In this document: positions 60,019 to 64,000 of the stretch, one piece after another
Numbering within the stretch: position 1 is the first letter of the stretch
Layout of the letters: every line of letters starts with the position of its first letter
NCBI GenBank assembly: GCA_911728435.2
Contig: OU452198.1
Location: forward strand, 5,208,001 to 5,272,000
Direction of reading: 5' to 3'
DNA length: 64,000 nt
DNA from: Apoderus coryli
Lineage: Eukaryota > Arthropoda > Insecta > Coleoptera > Attelabidae
Made by a program: the position numbers and the translations under genes
Notes under the pieces: generated by a model
What the model saw: only the letters and a program-made list of their open reading frames with translations
Database searches by the model: none
What the model was told of the DNA's origin: nothing

Positions 60019-62280
60019 CAGGGTGATTCATTATGGTTGCAACAATCGAAAACTGGAGATTCCTGAAACCAATTCAATCATTTTTTGCCATTTGAAGCCA
60101 TGTTCGCAAATTCTTCGATATCGAGGTACAGGGTGTCCAAAGTTAGTGGTCAAATTAGCTTTTTTGTTCATTTCTCAAAAACTAGCTAACGGAAATTTTA
60201 CATGCATTTGGGTACCGATAACTTAAAATAATCTGCATTATTTTGACTTTCATTGGCGTAGATATCGGGGATTTTGGTAAATTTTACACATAAATTAATT
60301 AAAGACAGCTTTGACAAGCTTCATTAGTTTAAATTATTACTTTTTTAAAAAGAGAAACTTAAAAAAGTTAATTACGTCGATGTTGTGGTTTCTACCATGT
60401 TTATGGAATCCGATAAATTGCAAGTTAATGGTAGATTTAAATCAAAATATCGTTTACCAGAAAACAAAATGAAAAATCAAAGTTGCCGTGGAAAATGATT
60501 TAATAATATCAAATGACTTAACAATTAAAAATTGAACAATAAAAAAACTAAACTCTAAATTAAAATAAGAAAATTCATAACAACTGTTCAAATTGCCCTC
60601 CATTGATGTACATTCTACATCTTTCAACTAATGAATTTGTAGCTCTACTAAGGATATCATGATCGTTTCTTATTTCCATAGCAGCTTCATGAACTCTCCA
60701 GTTATAATTGGTTCACTTCACTCACCTCACTTCGCTCATTTCATTTCACTCACCTCACTCACTCACTTCACCCCATTCACTTCGCTCAACTCACTTCCAT
60801 CAGCTCATTTCGCTCACCTCACGTCCTTTAGCTCACTTCGCTCACCTCACGTCCTTTAGCTCACTTCCCTCTGATCACTTCACTCGCTTTACTTCACTCA
60901 CCTCACTTCGCTCATTTCACTTCACTGATCTCACTTCACTCACTTTACCCCATTCACTTCGCTCACCTCACTTCCATGAGCTCACTTCACTCACCTTACT
61001 TCATTCACTTCACTCAGCACACTTCACTCACCTTACTTCATTCACTTCACTCACTTCACTTTGCTCATCTCACTTCACTCGTTTCGATCAGTTCAATTAT
61101 TTCGCTTACGTCATTCACTTCACTCATGTCGCTCACTTCACTCACTTAAAAAATGCAACTATTTAATAAGTCGTCGTAGATATGGGGGATATTGGTTTTC
61201 ATTTATAATTGGTGCTCACCTCACTTCACTCCCTTCACTTCGTTCTTTTCATTTCACTCACCTCACTCACTTCACCCCATTCACTTCGCTCAACTCACTT
61301 CGATCAGCTCATTTCGCTCACCTCACGCCCTTTAGCTCACTTCGCTCACCTCACTTCCCTCAGATCACTTCACTTCACTCACCTCACTTCGCTCATTTCA
61401 CTTCACTCATCTCACTTCACGCACTTTACCCCAGTCACTTCGCTCACCTCACTTCACTCACCTTACTTCATTCACTTCACTCACTTCACTTTGCTCACCT
61501 CACTTCACTCATTTCGATCAGTTCACTTATTTCGCTTACGTCATTCACTTCACTCATGTCGCTCACTTCACTCACTTAAAAAATGCAACTATTTAATAAG
61601 TCGTCGTAGATATGGGGTGCGACCCCTCGTTTCAAAGGATTTCTCATCCTGAATCCATTGGTATAAAGAAAACCTTATATTTATCTCACCTCACTTCACT
61701 CACCTCACCTCACTCACTGCATTCACTCACTTCGAAATAATAAAACAATTTTAACTAATTTAAATTTGTTCCTGTCAAAGTTTTTTTTTTATTGTTGCGA
61801 CATTCATTTTCCATGGCAACTTTGATTTTTCATTTGGTTTTCTGATAAACGTTATTTTGCTTGAAATCTACCATTAACTTGTAATTTATCGGTTTCCATA
61901 AAACTGGTAGAAATCACAACATCGACGTAATTAACTTTTTTTTAGCTTATAAGTTGCCCTTTTTAAAAAAGTAATAATTTAAAATAATGAAGCTTGACAA
62001 AGCTGTCTTTAATTAATTTATGTGTAAAATTTACCCAAATGCCCCCTATATCTACGCCAATGAACAGTTAATGAAAACCAAAATAACGCAGATTATTTTA
62101 GGATATCGGTCCCCAAATGCATGTAAAATTTTGTGAAAATCGGTTAGCTAGTTTTTGAAAATTGAACAAAAAAAGTTAATTTGACCAATAAATTTGGACA
62201 CCCTGTGCAAAAAATGCTTAAATTACTTTCAGGAATCTCCAGTTTCTGTTTGTTGCAACCACAATGAATCACCCTCTATA
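60019..62280. mobile_element. Foldback derivative of the ACAGGGTG DDE element, filled with satellite
   Basis: The ends ACAGGGTGATTCATTATGGT TGCAAC and the inverse at 62256-62280 start inverted arms of about 460 bp that match those of 39206-41463. Inside the left arm, 60560-60690 encodes on the minus strand the transposase tail (DHDILSRATNSLVERCR, then NGGQFEQLL). The rest of the transposase is replaced by CTCAC-type satellite (60713-61740). Confidence 0.85.
60713..61740 (+). repeat. CTCAC/TTCAC pentamer satellite with a 430-bp higher-order duplication
   Basis: Runs of TTCACTCACCTCACTTCGCT and variants occupy 60713-61148, 61214-61578 and 61687-61735. The spacer AAAATGCAACTATTTAATAA GTCGTCG appears at about 61150 and 61580, a 430-bp step. 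Long open frames here are by-products of the pentamer. Confidence 0.9.
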
Positions 62281-62530
62281 ACTGGATAAAATACGACGCT
62301 TCAATCTTAGAACCGGTAAAAAAGCTATCAGAGGAAAATTGAGGATTGATTTAAAATGCTAATGAGATGAACCCAAGTTTTTTTCTTTTAAATGTTTATA
62401 AGAACACAAAATATATTACGAATTTCTTCATAGGTTGGCACACTTGGTTTCCTGCTAGTATTGATTGGCAACTTATGATAATAATAACGTAAATATGTAG
62501 TAAATCTACAGGAAAATTCAGGTTACTTAC

Positions 62531-62586
62531 GCTTTGTTCTTATCAAGAAAATAGTTAAGTAATAATTCTAAGCAATTCCTTGATGA
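62531..62586 (-). other. Candidate additional 5' exon of the sugar transporter
   Basis: Acceptor TTGTTCTAG, then 56 nt open in the needed phase (reads …NCLELLLNYFLDKNKA), then donor GTAAGT. It would join exon 59517 as NKAKPNDNN. It contains no Met, so it is either an internal exon or chance. A further candidate splice pair lies at 62994-63014 but its phase does not fit. Confidence 0.3.
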
Positions 62587-62639
62587 CTAGAACAATAATT
62601 TATTAAATAAGTACGTAGATACTGTTAAAAATGAAGCAC

Positions 62640-63243
62640 AACGTGACAAATAGTATGCCCTGTTGTATAAACCCAGTCAGCCGCGGGCATGCCAACGAAA
62701 AAGACGAAGAGAGCGAAATCCAGTTGCGCGCTCGAAAAACAAAAGCGTCGTTGTTTTTTGAATTTTGACAAGTGTCAGAAAAATACTTAATTTTTTTTTG
62801 TTCTGTTAAAATTGTTCTTGAATTGTTATATTAATCATATTATTTCATATTAGTTTTATTCGTAGTGTTAGATATCATAAAATTTTCTACAGTGTGAACT
62901 ATTAATCTAATACAACACAAATTTCGTAGATCCCGGGTGTTTTATTTCACGTAACGCAAAGTGTTAACGAATTTATTATCAGATACTTACTAGAGGCTCA
63001 TGCAGCTTCCGCTGAAACAAAAGAAATATACAGATATAAATAACAATTGAGTAAAAATAATTACCTATTCACTAACCACAACCAAATGATGATGATTTGG
63101 CAACCCTGGTGTTGCAATCTGGCAACTGACAGCTCTATCGTAAAGTTGGACATTTTTGAGGTTATACGTACTCAGAACGTTTTGAAATACGAGCGCTATT
63201 TGTGTTATTTACAGTAACTTAAAAGATTCATCTCGGCCCAAAA
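62640..63243. other. 5' flank of the transporter and of a mariner
   Basis: A GC-richer stretch at 62680-62740 could be a promoter. TTGGCAACCCTGGTGTTGC at about 63099 may belong to the mariner's 5' end. Neither is proven. Confidence 0.3.
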
Positions 63244-63670
63244 ATGGAATTAAATGAACATTTTCATGCGATTATTTTTAACAACTATCGACGTGCATTA
63301 ACTCAGCAACAGTGCATGGATGAACTTAATTCAATTTTTGGCGATGAAGCTCCATCAAGGACCAGTGTTTATCGATAGTATGGTGAATTCAATCGTGGTC
63401 GTAGTTCACTCCAAGACGAATTTCGTGAAGGTCGTCCAAAATCAGTTGTTGTTCCGAAACCCATTGAAGCTGTGGGCGAACTGATATTGCAAGATCGTCA
63501 TGTGACCTATCAAGAGATTGAGACAACCTTAGGCAATTGTGGGACCAGCGCACCAGCATACATTCAATATTGCATAAACATTTGACTGTCAAAAAAATTT
63601 GTTCGCGTTGGACCCCACACAATTTGTCAATCGCATTTCTATAACATCAGGGACTTTCTAGAGATGTTCG
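63244..63670 (+). mobile_element. mariner transposase amino-terminal fragment
   Basis: MELNEHFHAIIFNNYRRALT followed by QQQCMDELNSIFGDEAPS is the first mariner helix-turn-helix. SVYR then hits a stop where Trp is usual (R-W-Y/F), followed by EFNRG and EGRPKSVVVPKPIEAV, the second HTH region. Frameshifts follow; the catalytic domain is not seen before the window ends. Confidence 0.8.
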
Positions 63671-64000
63671 CTTGGAGCAGCAGGGAACAATACTTAATAT
63701 TTTTTTGCCTCTGGAGCTCATTTTGAAATATAAATATTGTATTTTTTTAAATTTTAATAACACGTAGTATACACAGCGCTAATCAAACTACTACTGCTGT
63801 TAAACAACAAACAACTAAACTGCAAATCTAGATAAAATCAGCTGACTTCAGCCTGCTAGTAGGTAACTGTAAAACGCGGGAAAATCTCACTTAATTTAGT
63901 TCTATAAGTGGCTATGTGAATTTGGTTACATATGGAATCAGCAGAAATATCGGTTAACGGTTTCAAAACTAGCTATGCGCTTTTAAACATTCCATATGAA
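63671..64000. other. No feature recognised
   Basis: AT-rich DNA after the mariner fragment, to the window end. Confidence 0.4.

Noticed and set aside
60659..61652. Several overlapping 66-172-codon frames rich in Ser, Thr, His, Phe and Leu
   Set aside because: They are open only because a pentamer satellite cycles through all frames; there are no splice sites, domains or biased codon use.

Overview
The window is nuclear DNA from an insect. The genes have introns with GT/AG (once GC/AG) borders, the base composition is AT-rich, and the gene families are typical of insects: ZAD-type C2H2 zinc-finger proteins, the neuronal kinase BRSK/SAD (fly sff), and a Tret1-like sugar transporter. The heavy load of mariner/Tc1, Jockey/CR1-like and foldback elements would fit a beetle, but that placement is a guess. 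No bacterial, organellar or CRISPR sequence was seen.

Layout. 1-8.4 kb holds a cluster of three ZAD C2H2 genes: a minus-strand five-exon gene that runs off the left edge, a divergent single-exon gene (1785-3200), and a three-exon gene (3686-8383) whose 3-kb second intron carries a LINE inserted into a mariner. 8.4-19 kb holds no convincing host gene: it has a CR1/Jockey-like LINE, a Tc1 fragment and several palindromic MITEs. 19.0-43.7 kb is one minus-strand gene, BRSK/sff, which I assembled from 14 coding exons that join in frame to 786 codons plus stop. Its introns hold LINEs, THAP-exon elements, a 2.9-kb foldback element full of minisatellite, a DDE element interrupted by a LINE, and an array of about 140-bp repeats. 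That array reappears upstream of the first exon (44.7-46.4 kb). 47.7-49.0 kb is a fourth ZAD gene. 49.2-59.7 kb or beyond is a minus-strand MFS sugar transporter with eight confident exons and an unresolved amino terminus. Its introns hold LINE fragments, a second THAP-exon element, a tRNA-like remnant, a broken THAP gene, long hairpins and, further 5', a foldback element enclosing a CTCAC-type satellite. A mariner fragment closes the window.

The host genes look independent: paralogous DNA-binding proteins, a kinase and a transporter, with no operon-like logic. The most interesting material is the mobile DNA. Many unrelated-looking palindromic elements share TA-flanked ACAGGGTG termini with a Tc1/mariner-like element whose transposase remnants have DD41D-like spacing. 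Two large foldback elements carry satellite DNA between long inverted arms. A family of THAP-exon elements is present in three stages of decay. A short inverted motif (CATTGTC...GACAATG) recurs, including about 190 bp upstream of two ZAD genes. All exon coordinates come from manual splice-site reading without transcript support.
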